The notes below the pieces were generated by a model. That model did not search any database and had not been told where the DNA came from. It saw nothing but the letters and a program-made list of their open reading frames with translations. The position numbers and the translations under genes were made by a program. This document shows, piece by piece, positions 20,801 through 35,800 of a stretch of DNA of 64,000 bases (its first letter is position 1; each line of letters begins with the position of its first letter). This DNA comes from Bugulina stolonifera (taxonomy: Eukaryota; Bryozoa; Gymnolaemata; Cheilostomatida; Bugulidae), in NCBI GenBank assembly GCA_935421135.1, contig OW285192.1:1469501-1533500 (forward strand). The letters are read 5' to 3'.

Positions 20801-23800
20801 GGGGTGTTTGGTAGAATCAGTAATGATACCAAGGTCAAGGGATATCTGTCTGTCAGTGCCCGGTCTATGTATGCTCTTCTCCTCGTCCAGCAGGTCTCCG
20901 AGTATGTCAGGAATATTGAGGACAGTCTGCGAGCCTGCATACACCAATCAGGAGAAGGAAGTGAAGTCATGTGACACATACACTATCTCTTCATGCTCCA
21001 GCTAAGGTAATATAACCCATATATAGTACTTAGCATACAACTAATGAGTGGACTAGTCACTAGATCATAAAGGAATACTAATACTATTACCAACAGTTGG
21101 AGAAGGTAAGGAGTCGGGACTGTGTTGAGAGTCAGTGGTGCAAGGTGGGTGATACAGAGTCAGGTGGGTGATACAGAGTAAGGTGGGTGAAACAGAGTAA
21201 GGTGGGTGATACAGAGTAAGGTGGGTGGTGCAGAGTAAGGTGGGTGGTATAGCGTAAGATGGGTAATACAGAGAAAGGTGAGTGATACAACACACAGGAC
21301 ACCAGCCAGCCTAATATCATGCCCCTTTCCCATTGGATTGAGATAAATTATTGGTCAATGAAGCTGCCTGATGACATGGGAGACACACGGGCCCATAGGA
21401 CACAGTTACTCAGCGATAATCTGATGAGCTGATGGTGATCGGTGGTACAAGCAAAGATAGGACAGGCCTACCTTCAATCTCATTGGTCGCATTCAAATGA
21501 CTCACATTATTCAAAATTTATCATTGGTATTGGTTACCTTTAGTCATAGAAGAAATTTAAAACTATTTATTTATTTCCAATCTTAAATACGACTGTATTT
21601 TTTGGGGGAAAGCCCTTAGGACTAACAAAAGTTTTTCAATGATACAAAATTAAGGAGTTGCCCGACTATGTCAGACTGGTATGGAATACAAGAAGCATAC
21701 TGTGAAAACCTATTGCATTGCTGCTGTCAATAGAAAACATGATTCAGATCCAATTAGCACAGAACTCAGAGAAAGGAAATAGCCTTTCAATAACAGGTTC
21801 TAACCCAGTGGTAATTACTTTATATAGGGCGAGTAAAAATCATGTTTGTCTGGATCGTCACAACTGTGTCTTATACACCTGTGAGAAACGGAAACGCTAG
21901 AAAAAGAAAGATGCTTACATTACAACCTTAGAATGTGAGCCCCTGCGTGGCAGAGTTAGTAATAATAGTCTACATGTAGGTACACAGGCTACAAATAGTA
22001 TTATTGTGAGTGAGTAACATAGACTAGAAATACAGAGCATGCTGTAGAGAGGAACTAACATATAACCATTATACAATGACTTGTGTATTAGGCCTATATA
22101 CATGTAGCTTAGGAGAGCATGAACAATATAGTTAAGTGCATACGATACCCCTTGAAACATACAGTGTACCTACCAATATATAAATAGGCTATCAGAGTAC
22201 ATGGCAGGTACATGCACCACTATTTAGAGCATCAAGTACAATATACATGTACATATGTACATATACAGTGTGTGTTATCATTATGATGTGTAGCTGGAGT
22301 TGTCCTCTTTCTGCATGTCTTAACAGTAAGATAAGATAACTCCATTGGTAGCTGTACTTGCAACACTGTGTGTACACTTGACTATACACTCATTATGCTA
22401 CATGTTACACAACTTATTGTGACACGATTGGCAAAATGACAAAATGTGTTGTAAGTGTGTTGTACTACAAAACATAGTAGTGACCAGTTAAGTGACCAGT
22501 GGGCAGATGAAACAATTGTGTCACAAGATATAAATGCACCAAAATCCTGCCACTTCAACAATTTGCAGTTGATTGCACACTTTCCAAAGATTTTGTCTGG
22601 GAAATTCATTCAATGCTGGAATTTCAAACATCGACAAACTAATGATTTCAAGAGAATAGATTCCCATTATAATTTCTGTAAAACAATCTTCTGGCATTAC
22701 AGAACAGCTACCTTACCATTGGTCAGTTTACTGACCAATGGTAAGGTAAACTCATGAGAGGTTACATGCAGTTCCAGCCAGTATATAAATAACCCAAACA
22801 ATCAGTGCTATCAGTCATTCACATGGCCCATGATCATGTCCTAGGAGGGCAAGGGGAGACAACATTGAGGGGTACTTAGCATTCCGAGGTAACCTGGAGT
22901 TATCTTCTCCAACTATGAGGGAATTCTACTCCAACACAATGATTCACAGTAACAGTAGGTAATTAATTACCTTGTATAAACTGACAGCCAGGAGACTTCT
23001 GCTGATGTACAGCATCTGGTACCATATCAGAGGTCCATCCTTGAATACGTACTTTACAGTAGACACATTCCACAACATCCCTGTTTCCTGTTAACAGACA
23101 ATATATACCTACACTTTATATACCTACACTTTATATACCTACACTTTATATACCTACACTACAATACAATTATACCTACACTACAACATACAGGTTAGAA
23201 CAACCAGGACTAGAAAACACATTATTATAGTGATTGTGGGAGTTGTCCACCTCTCTAGGAAGGCTGTGAGTAAGCCAACACATGACATGATGTAGAATGG
23301 GCATAGGCCTATGTTATACCATTGCAAGTTGTAAAATAATCATTAGTCAGATTACATAGATATTATACAGCAAATACTACCACCATGACGAATTATGTAA
23401 TAATGGTGTTGTTAGGTCACATCGTAGCATGACGTAGGTTAGCGATAGGCAGCTGATAGGAATTCCAATCTGATAACATCGGGTCAGACTTTAACATAAC
23501 TTCATACAGTAAAGTTCAGGGTATTTAGATAGTGTAGTATTACAACAATTTGGATAAAGGCCAGATTGTTAACAGATAGCTATTATAACATTGTTAATGG
23601 AATTATGCCAAGGTCGATCTTATACGATGTGCGGAACAGGAACGGACATTTTGTTTTCACTTTACGGCAGAACGTTGGGCTGGGAGGAAGGAAATAACAA
23701 GATAAGTATTTCTCTGTAGCAAACTATCTAGGATAAGATTCTATTATAATGTCATAGTTTATATTCTATAACTTATGTTGTACATGTAAATAGATAAGTA

Positions 23801-26800
23801 GTTAGATATAGCCAATGAAATAATAGGCCTACTAATAAAAAGTTGTTTTAATTTAAATTAAAAGCTAATACTAAATAATAATAAATCAGCTGGTCTTGCC
23901 AGTAGTAAGTAATAGTACTGGGTGTGGTGTCAGGTAACATACTCATGTGGTTTACCACAAACATCGTAAATATGATGAACCAGAGGTTTAGTGACTCTAC
24001 TTGTACTTTAACAATAGCCATTGAGTAGTAACCACATCGTCAATTATAATTAATTGGGCTGTGGTCAAGAATAATACCTTTAGTAATCATCACTTCATTT
24101 ATATAATTATTACTATAATATACATTTACTGGTGAAGGGATTATTCAAAAATGTCAGTTCGAAACAGGACAGTCCGAAAACGGTCGTTTGGAAAACAACT
24201 ACTTAGGGTCAACTCTGACTAACTACTTAGAGTTAACCTGACTATTTTGAAATGGTGTAGATTACAGTTAGAAGAACACAACTCACAGGCAATTAATTTT
24301 TTTAGTGTTGTACAAGTTAGTAGCATTAGAACAAAAAAATATAATATTAAAAAGAAAAATTTGTTGAAAGTTGGGGATTTGTGTAGAGTTATGAAATAGT
24401 TGTTTTCCAACAGTCGCAAATTCATATTTACTATACATAATACAAGTGGAATACACCTTGTGGGTAAATATCCTCTCTGTGGGTAAATAACCCCTCTGCG
24501 GGTGAATATCCCCCCCCCCCCCCCATACAGAGTTTCAAGCCCCTGATGAATAATCATGGGCTATTCCGTTGACGATTACTATGCAATATTGATATTCTCA
24601 GTGAGCTAGTTTGTAATCAGCTACGACTGTGGTGGTTAGTAGGTTGCTAAGGAATATTATATTATAACCAATCTAGATTCTAGAAGTACTCTACTGGAAT
24701 ATCTGAGGTCCACCCTTGGTTCCCTTCTATCAATAATATATTTACATACCATTTGATGAGGGCTTACAGTGACTGTGGGTTAGAGTTCAACCAGACAGAA
24801 TTTAAAAGCACAGTAGTTAACTAATTTACAGAGCACATTCTTGTGCCGACAAGCAGTTCTGTAGGTGACTCTGTGTGATGATATTATTCGATTGTACAGT
24901 CCTTTGGTTCTGCTCCATTTGTTGGATTATTAACCACTGCCAAGTCAGCAGTAATCTTCATTTTTTATTTGTTTTCTGTTAAACAGGGCTGAAACCCCAG
25001 TTTGTTATTGCACCACCTGTACCTAAATGTACAATGTACCCCACACAATGTACTCCACTGTCTGAGCAGTGTAATGACTGCAGCCCACTTTATATCTACA
25101 TGTAGGCCTATAACGACAGCAGCCCACTTTATATTTACATGTAGGCCTATATTTACATGTATTGGTATTTTTTCTGTTAGGTTACTTTTTTTATTCCATC
25201 ACCATTTTATTACACTATTTTATCATCATAAGTCCAGTAATCGATTGGAAAGTGATATACGCTGAGAGTGAAGCTATGATACACTCTTTGTTGTACCGTT
25301 TTATTATCTTGTGCACTTTCGGGACTTTTACCATCTCAATCTGCATTTCGCAGCCCTGGCGATGCTACATGTATGCTATGGCTATGGCTATGCTATGGCT
25401 ACGGCTACGGCTATGCTATGGCTATCCTGTGGCTATGTTATGGCCACTTTTTACGTTTTCCTATGATCATAGGCAATTATGATCAAAAACTTTCCCACAA
25501 TTATAGCCTATAGCCAAGGTAGACAGACACCATGTCAATAATTTAAAACAAGTGTGTCTCTCTGAAGCAGCCATTTCACTGAGTAACATTGTCCTGCAGT
25601 TTTGAGTAATGAATGGCTAGGAACTGGTTGGCATATTCACCCTTGTTTAGCCTATGGGATGTACATTGTAATGTGCATCGCATAAAAGGAAAATAGTGTA
25701 ATCCCATTTATACTACCTATCAATTATATAAAATTTGGCTGCACTATCAGAATAGCAAGATCATGCCATAAGTTGGTGTTAATAAATTCCTTTCAAGTTT
25801 TGAAACGGATGCTCACACATCAATGCCCAACATGTTCACTCTTTTATGTTAAGTTTGATAGCCCTCGGGATCTCACAATGACAAATAATTTTATTTTATT
25901 TTTCATTTTTATAGGCCCTACTTATCAAGTAAGCAACTTAGTTTATTATGATGCCCAATAGTAGGCCTACCTTCTATCAACTAGTAGGTTACGAAACCGT
26001 TACCTATTTCATAATATGTAATCATTTTATAAGTGCAAATACAGTAGCACAACCATCAAATATTGTATGTCTACAATTACATGTAGGTTAGTAATCCAAC
26101 AATTCCTTTATACACCTTATATTAAGTATTATTACACTTTTATTGCAAGAGAATATTTTATCTATGGTCTAATATACAACCTTTTTATGTTATATTATGA
26201 AATAGTTTAGCACCTACTTGATGTTCTAGCTGCAAATGTAGTTCTACTTTTTACACTAGTCAGAATATTAGTCTAGCATTTTATTACAGATGTAGCTGTG
26301 TGTGTTCAGCTATGGATATCTACTCAATCTATTTCCGCCTGTTCACTCAGTAGTCATCATAATTCTCTAACCACTTATTTAGTAGAAATCTGTGAGAAAT
26401 TTTTCATTTTTACTGTGAGCTTGGTATTGGTAGAGCCATTATTTGTCCATGTAGCATTATTCCCTATCAAAGAAACTGGAAATAAAAATGTCAAATCAGA
26501 TTTTCCAATGATAATCAATGAGACCGCATGCCATTGTTTGGAACTATGCATATCTGTTTCCGGCTCAGTTATCGCAACTCTATTCAATGGCTCTGGGTAT
26601 TGGTAGGCCAGCACTGCTTGTACACAGAAAGATGATGTGCTTCCCTTTACTGACTGCTGGTAGTCATCGGTGACCTCTAGAGGTGACCTGCCGACAGTTG
26701 GTATACCTCATTTGTAGCATACAAGTACGTTTATACCCTGAGCTATTAATTAGCTTTGCAAGTCTGCCAAGTCTGCCATCAGTTGACAGGATAATTGCCA

Positions 26801-29800
26801 ATATAAATTTCAAGTAAGTGACAGCTGGGAATGTCACTACAAACACACCGGCAATACTTTCGCTATATGATATATTGTTATATCAGTTTTAGTACATTGA
26901 ATTAGTGCTTTGAGTAATTATTAGAGAGGCTTTCCAAGAATGTACACCAATTTCTCAAAAATAGGTTGATGATAGTACAAAGTTGGCCACTTTGGTCAGC
27001 ACCTTTCCGGAACAGTTTGGTCACCTACAGTGCTGTGCGAAATTATGAGACCGCCCTAAATTTTGACATGTAGGCCTACACTGCATTCTATAGACGTTTG
27101 AAGCTATAGATTTATCATAAAGGTATCGATATATATATATATATTAATAGATGCAGAATTTTGTTTTCTATCTAATGGCATCCAATAGCACTGTGTAAAC
27201 CTACCTGAAAAAAATTGTTAAAGAATTTGACTGGAAACGTGAAAATTATCATTTTTTGCCAAATTGTGAGACGCTTACATAGTGACTTGGTGCACCAATA
27301 TTCATTGAGATATTGCTGCATTTGAACATGTGGCTTTTTGGCAAAAGGTTTGTGGTCCCGGAACTATTCATTGTGGCTAAAAAAATTGTTTGAACTTCGG
27401 TGGCGAGCCTTTTTTATTGATTACAGCTTTACAGCATTTCAGCAGACTGTTGAAGAGGTTCCTTGGTTTCTGCACATTCAATACACGATGACATGCTCTC
27501 ATAACTTTTTCACCATGCCTCTGCTGTTAGTCAGCTTGTCTTTGGAAATGATTCTGCCCAAGATTTGCCATGAATTTTCTGCTGAATTTGAATCAGGAGC
27601 CCTCAATCCAAAGGATAACTGTTTCGTCCATCCAGCACTCGACTGATCTGACATGTTGGGGTGGTGATCTGCCATCTTGAAATAACCATCCAGCATCTTT
27701 AAATAGATATGGCACTAGAAAGCACCTTTTTCTGCAGCAATTTTTGTTTTGCAACATCACCTACCTCTTCACAAGAGAGATGTGTCCCTACACTCGGAAC
27801 TGTCATCCACGTCTATTATGGGTGTTTAATGGTCGGAAGGATGCACAGAGGGCTGAACTCTTCTGTGGGTATTTTTCCCACGTCATTGTTTCTTTTCTGT
27901 TTCAGGATAGTGTGATAGTATTCCCTCATCACTGAGCAAAGGTTGTTTCCATTGTCGGCTTCTCAATCCACTCTTTAAAAGCATTTGCCTCACTGTGAGT
28001 GAAGCAACATTTGCACCACACACCACAGAGCAGTCCTAACTAGTCTCTATGTCAAGTATGACCCACTGAGTAGCAACGTGAGATCTGCTCACCATAAGCT
28101 TTCAGCAAATTAAACGATTATAAGATTGACTGTTGATGAGACATATCTGTATCATATCAGTAGGACTGGATAATATAGACTGATCAGGTGATTAATAAAG
28201 GTATTTGACTAGGGCTAGGCAGATAGTTTAATCTCAATAAAAAGCATGTAGGATATTACCTTAAGTAAGGAAACATAACCTGAAATTCAAATTAGCCTAT
28301 TACAATGATATCAGTATCAGGTGTGCTTATTCTTCACCTATTTGAGCTAGTTACCACTAGTATCAAACACAACAGAAAACTTCCACTGGTGGATATCAGT
28401 AAGATAACCAGTAGTTAATTCACATCACCCAATGCCCCCCCCCCCCATGTCTGTGCACTAACCCCCCAGGGTGTGATGCCCTAGTGCTGCACATTGTTTC
28501 GGTATCATTCAATTTTTCAGTTCTTTTTTCTTTCAGTTCAAAAACCCCGAAAGTTTAAGATGCAAACCGAAACCGACTGCAGCTTTTCAGTACAATTCAG
28601 TTTTAAAATTCAAACAGCGCCTGGCCCTGTAACACACCCACTTGTAATAATGGCTGGTATTGCAGACACGTGAATTCATGTCATTCTTCTTTCAATCTTT
28701 ATAATTTGATGTCATCCTTGAAATACAGACATAGCTGCAACCATCGTTGTTACCCAGTGATGATTGACTGTAGTTTCACTCAATTCTAGCAGTTATGCTT
28801 GCATAATATCATAAATAATTAATGTTTAATAATTGCAAATTATTAAACATTAAACATAATTACAAATTATTAAACAAAATAAAATATGACTGCCAGTAAA
28901 GTTAAAAGCAGAGTGTGACAACTCCAAAAATTGAGTACTATATTTTCGATTCGATTTGGCTTTTTCCTGAATTTAAAACACCAAACTAAACCGAAGTGTA
29001 GAAGACAACTTCGGTATCATTCAGTTTTTTTGAAAATTCAGCAAAATATCTTAATGCAAGTGCAAATCAAAACCGCCCAGCACTATGATGCCCATACCCC
29101 TCTCAGTGCTTGAAGCGCATATCCTCATTAGTATTACAGTGCATAGGCCTACCCTCCTCGGTGTTACAGTGCATAGGCCTACCCTCCTCGGTGTTACAGT
29201 GCATAGGCCTACCCTCCTCAGTGTTACAGTGCATAGGCCTACCCCCTCGGGGTTGAATCCGTCTCCTGGGATTGTGGTTGATATACATTCCTTTCACATA
29301 GGCCCTATCCAACATCTTCAGCTGGAGCTACATTGGCCACCCACCAACCGTCTGTCTGGACAATATCTTTCATGGTGGTGCCTTAGTTTTCATGATTGAA
29401 AATTCACTGACCCTGATCGTGATATTCCTCTTCACCCCATCCTAAACTAAACCCCAAACCATAACCTCCACCAGCACCACCACCAGCGGCAGCAGTGGCA
29501 GTATGGGCTAGATTTCCCACCGAGCTGGATATAAAGGTAAACCGAATACAGAGTAAACCGAATAAGCAAATCAATTCTTAAATAGAATTTGGAGGAATTC
29601 AATAAAAAAGGGAACAGCATGGTTGAATTGTTCCAAAGAAGGAAGTCACAATGATAACTAGTGGGATCTGTTTACAACTGTGTTGGTCTAACTGAAGGAT
29701 ACAGGAGAGATCGTTGATCACCCACCAAGGCTGATAGAACTATGTCAACTTAACTGAAGGAACAAAAATAAACTGATATGTGGCTTGAAGAGGCAGCACA

Positions 29801-32800
29801 TCACATGACTTTCTCCTTGATTTGGCATGGTGAGTACGGAGACAGAAAACCTGTCCCTTACATTCACTTGCACTTGGGCATTGCGGACAGCTTTACTAAC
29901 CAGAAGTGAAACCCGCATAGCACAATTTAACTGCCAATATTATAGAGAAATTATCTTCCCATGCAATGTTATTGTGTACTTTACACTTACATTTTTTACA
30001 ACTCAACATTTTCCTTATATTTTCCCCTCATACCAACTTTCACAGGTTTTCCAGGATGTGATATCATGCTGGGAAGGCCCCACAAGCCAGGATATGCTAT
30101 GCTTGTAAACATCACAGCCTCTGGCTATCTCACTTCCTCCATTATTTTTCCTTCTGCTCTGGATTTTGATGTAGTGATTCATTAACTGTTGGGGAATTCC
30201 CAGAATAACACAAAGTGGAGCGATTCAGGTGCTGTTTGTGATTTGATTTACTTTCCTTCAACCACAGATAGTCTGTAAGACCACTTTACATCAGCAGCAG
30301 CGTAGTGCCCATTAGGTTACATTGGAAGCACAAATGGAAGATGCTAGCCCATAAATACTTTGTGAAGTGGTACTACTCCCATTATATTATAGGTCATGCA
30401 CTATCAGTCAAAACCTTTAGTAAGTCCTAACAAGGGGCTTTTTATCAGCAACCCACACATTATGACTAAAGGAAACTGCAAATGACTGACTCCAACACTG
30501 TACTGCATCAAAATAACTTTTGAAAGGCTATTTTTATTAATATGCATAATGAAAGGAAATTTCCATTATTTTATATACTTAGTGATTGATTTTTCATAGC
30601 AAACAATTATTTAATCATAACTCAATGAATCACCATCTCTTGGGTAACCATGATATCATTATGTAATATGAACCATGATATATCATTATGTAATAGGAAC
30701 CATTATATCATTATGTAATAGGAACCATGATATATCATTATGTAATATGAACCATGATATATCATTATGTAATAGAAACCATGATATATCATTATGTAAT
30801 AGGAACCATGATATATCATTATGTAATAGAAACCATGATATATCATTATGTAATAGAAACCATGATATATCATTATGTAATAGGAACAAGCTCATTGAAA
30901 TGGCTACTAGAAAGATACAGCAAATTCCATTTATAGATTTATAGATTTAGGCCTGTATAATTAGTCAAAATAATAATGTAAGCCTGACTGACTGACCGAC
31001 TGGCTGACTGACTGACCGACTGACTAAGTCGGTTGGCAACAAAAAATCACCAAATTCTAAGTAAGTAGGACAGACAGACAGACAGACAGACAGCTATATA
31101 AATCAGTAAATAATCAAAAGATAAGTAAGCAAGTAACCACATATAAGTACATGTAGGTAGATGTAAGTACATGTAGGTAGATGTAAATACATGTAGGTAG
31201 ATATTGACATACCAGTAAATGTGAAACCAGAGGCAGCGAGACTCTTTGGGGAGACAACTTCTTTTATCGGCCAGTTAGCGAACGTCAATCGTCGCTGGTG
31301 CTCAAAGTTGAGACTAGCCGTACTCAATTCCTCCGCCTCACGTGGTCGACCAGACTTTATAGTGTCTATCTGTGTCTTGTGGAGGATGTATCTGTAGCAA
31401 ATTATAATAGGCTATGCGTGTATAATACATGTACATGATAGGCTACATGGGCAGTGGTGACATGCCAATACATCTTATTAATATATTTTATTCCAGAGGT
31501 ACTGGTACTAGACAGTGATGATTACCATCTATATAATTACAGTAATTAATTGAAGTGAATATACATGAGACAATGTAAAAAGGGAAGTAGTATGTAAACC
31601 TATAATAAGCACTAATTAGAATAATATATGAAAATGAACCTTGTACACACACAGGGCTATCTACATGTATATAATAATAACCATAATATTACACAGTATA
31701 ACACTGATAGCAGTAGAGCATCAGGTGAAGACAGCAATAAATTACATCCATTATCCAAACCATAGGGACTTTCTTCAGAAATAGAAACTAATGAAATGGC
31801 TTTATATACTGTATATGAACATGAGTGGACAAATCTAAATTCAATGGGTGAGAGAGTAACATAATGTCAGTGTGTCCATACACTACATACACAAGTAGGC
31901 CCTACTTGTACATTAAATATCCTTCCTGAGTTATTATCACAACTTAGACATACATTATCTATCAGAAGTAAACCTGAGCTACAATGTATATACCATTAAT
32001 GCAGTTATTAGCCAAATAATATAAATACCAGGGTGAAGCCTACCACCATTTCTCTATATCTTTGGCAACGTTTCTTTTACAATTAGTTGTGTCACCAAAC
32101 TGGTGGGCAATAAATTACTATAAAAATAGGCCTATATAACTCATAACATGTGAATCATAATTGAGGAAATAATAAAGATCATCGCAGCACAGAGTTGAAG
32201 GCACCATGAGGTGACACGCTAACAAAAATTTGCTAAAAAATTATATCCTTTCAAGGTTAATCGTAATATTTTTATACGACTTTTGAAACAAGATTATTAT
32301 TGCATACCATCCCTTACACCATACTACATAAATAGTGGAACCTACTGGGGTAAGATCAAGTGGTAACGGAGTTACAACATTTCAGTTGTGACTGTTCTAC
32401 AGGTTAGGCTAATTGTCCAGAAATTCCGTTTACCACCAATTGGAATAAGCATATTTGATATATTAGTGTAATGTAATATCTCAAACTTTCACATGAACTA
32501 AGTTTATTAGCTAGGTTGAACTCAAAAGTGATTGGTAACTGAGTGACTCAAAATTAGCCTCTAAAACCATGTAGGCCTACTTTTGTTGAAGTACCACAAC
32601 TATCGTTGTTGAGAGGCATTCCAAAAAAATAGAGCCTGCTAATATAGAGAAAAAATGTAGGGTTTGAGATGAAAGTATTGGTGTATTAGAAGTTCACACT
32701 ACATGTAGGTACTATGTATGGTAACTGAGTTATTAAAATGTACATCTTATCCAGTGTTGAGTATGATTAATAATAAGTATTTTGATTGGATTTTCCTTTT

Positions 32801-35800
32801 TTTTAATATAGGCCTATATTGTGTCAAGCAATGAGGCAAACAATTAGGTAACTAGGTTATGAGATGTAGGCATGTGTTCAGAAATGCCATTTTAAATATA
32901 CTGCATATAAGCAGTTTAGATTTTTGCAATATTTCCCATAGCGACAGGTATTGGTTAGTACCATAGCAACAGATATTGGTTAGTACCATAGCGACAGGTA
33001 TTGGTTAGTACCATAGTGACAGGCATTGGTTAGTACCATAGCGACAGGTATTGGTTAGTACCATAGTGACAGGCATTGGTTAGTCCCATAGCGACAGGTA
33101 TTGGTTAGTACCATAGCGACAGGTATTGGTTAGTACCATAGCGACAGGTATTGGTTAGTACCATAGTGACAGGCATTGGTTAGTCCCATAGCGACAGGTA
33201 TTGGTTAGTATCATAGCGACAGGTATTGGTTAGTACCATAGTGACAGGTATTGGTTAGTACCATAGCGACAGGTATTGGTTAGTCCCATAGCGACAGGTA
33301 TTGGTTAGTACCATAGCGACAGGCATTGGTTAGTACCATAGCGACAGGTATTGGTTAGTATCATAGCGACAGGTATTGGTTAGTACCATAGTGACAGGTA
33401 TTGGTTAGTACCATAGCGACAGGTATTGGTTAGTCCCATAGCGACAGGTATTGGTTAGTACCATAGCGACAGGCATTGGTTAGTCCCATAGCGACAGGTA
33501 TTGGTTAGTACCATAGCGACAGGTATTGGTTAGTACCATAGCGACAGGCATTGGTTAGTACCATTTGCAGCTTCATGTAGAAGATGAAGTTGAAATAGTT
33601 TCCTTGGTTGATGTCTACTGGATTTTCCCTGCACAAGACCTATATCTAAGCAAACAGGTCAAATCCTTCTTCTATGTAACATTTCCATCTTATGTGGAGA
33701 TTTCAAATACTGTAAGCCTATCTTTCCTGATTTTCTGTTTTCTACTGGTAAGATACGTCCAGACTCAGAAACTGCGCAGTTATCAAACAACTCAATGGTT
33801 CCACAATCCTGGGTCTTGGATGCCTTGGATGCCATGGACGCTGCTAATTGCTCCTCCCGTTCTACACGAATGTGGTGGAGATTGTGAGTTCGTGAGAAAG
33901 GCTTCGTATCACCCCAGAAAGTACGCAGGGTGATTGCATGCTCCTGTATTTAAACTTGTGACAACCAAATCATTTCTATAGGTGGAATTTTATTTTTAAT
34001 AACTCGCTAACTATCCTATGGAGTTCTCACCACACACTCTCTTGATTTTTACGCCCATGGATACTTCTCTCTTAATAGGCCTAGTCTCACTGATACCATC
34101 CACAGCTCCTTTACCATGTGAAGTGGCAAAAAACTCCTAGGTCAATTAGCTGTTTGAGTCTTTCATTTTTTTCTGTGCGCCCATTAGGCCTGCTTTTCTT
34201 TGGTTTTTTCTTCTGGCTTCTTTATTTGCATCAAAGGCATCTCTCATTTCGCATATTTTGCCTTGAAGACTTCTTTGCTAAATTTATCTTTTTTTTTTGT
34301 TTATGTAAACTTTCTGTTTTTCAGCAGCTGTGAGTGCCATAAATGGGCACATGATGCTGCATAAAACTTTTTTAAACCAAGCAGTTCATTTAAAGAATGT
34401 GATAATGCTGGCAGACTACTCTAGCCCCATCATCTGCTGCTAGCATTCATAAGCAACAGTGAATTTCGCCATCCGAGTTTTTACATGTCTGGGACTAGTC
34501 TACTTATACTGGTACCAGACTCATAGCACAGTAATGTAGTCCCATCGATGTCGACCAGTAAATTTAGAAACATATAGCCTACACGTAACTTTAGTAGGCC
34601 TACTTTCATCTTTAAACTGAGTAAAGTTTGAAATCAGGTTTCTGTCTCCTACAAGTTCGGGATTAATCACAGAATAGACTTATTATTATAGTTGAGTCAC
34701 TGAGTAAATATAAAGCATGATTATCATCACTAGATAAGTTTAAATATTGAATTTTAATGTATTTGGAAGCCAGAATAGCATTTAGTGACTTTACTACCAG
34801 CCAGTGGTATTGGAGTAACCAACTTTCCTATTGTCTGTACCAACAACTTGAGCATACAATGAGACTGAAACTTCATGGAGTAACATGTAGCAGCTAAAGA
34901 TATATTATCACTACATGAAAATTTTTTAAATATTTCTGGTGACTCATGCACTGAACTTTTTGTATTATTTTAGTAAAAATAAAATGCAATAACGAAGTAA
35001 ATCCAGCCAAAGATTTTGAGAAACTGCTATATAGGCCTATAGAAACACTAACAGATAGCTAGATTCGTCTATGAAGAGTAGTATTGAAGCAACATTTTTT
35101 AAATTAAAATTCATTTTACACCTGCAAAACATACTGTTGGAAACATGTACATGTAGTTTGGAGGAACAGCAGAAAGCATGAAACTCCAGTTGGTACACCA
35201 TCTTCAACAGGTCACCCTATACACAGTTTTTCACCCAGGCAGACAAATCACACATCATATGAGTGTGCTCCTTCCAATGATGTTCACCACATATTAAAAT
35301 TTAAGAATTTAACCTACACATACATGTAGATGCCAATCTTTCTTTATCTTAGGAACTAAATAAAGTCAAGAAATCAAGTTACAATATATAGGCCTATTAA
35401 CTTAGAAAATGATCTGCGCCGGATATTTTAACTATTATTTCCTCTAAATAAATTAGGCTATTAAAGGTTAGAAAGGGTGTTACATCCTGGGAGAAGGAGC
35501 TACAAAGGTAGGGTAGGGCTACATTCATACTTGCACATACATGTAAGTACATGGTAGGTCTAAATACTGTAGGAACTAGATGGTATAGAGGTCAAGAGTA
35601 AACTGTATACCTGAGTTGGCTGTTATATCGATATATCCTGTTCAACTCATCTGGGTTGGTAGGTAGTTCACCAGAGTCATCTATAGTATCACCAGTTGTA
35701 TTCTGTATTGTTAGGTTACCGGCATCAGCAGCTGTTCTCACCAACTCCCCTCCTGTGGTACCTGGCTGTGCATCATCAGCTATTGTCTCCCTAGGCAGCA

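Noticed and set aside
24508..24523. Long homopolymer C/G runs (also 28436, 42068, 46390, 62509)
   Set aside because: Simple homopolymers with no linked structure; possible sequencing-length error, no function inferred.
26298..26606. 102-codon plus-strand ORF
   Set aside because: No family resemblance, no splice context, and a comparable ORF lies on the opposite strand.
32935..33565. CRISPR-like regular array
   Set aside because: Units are contiguous without unique spacers, in an animal intron; it is a minisatellite. The same applies to the 44-bp array at 18.0 kb and the 32-bp array at 16.7 kb.
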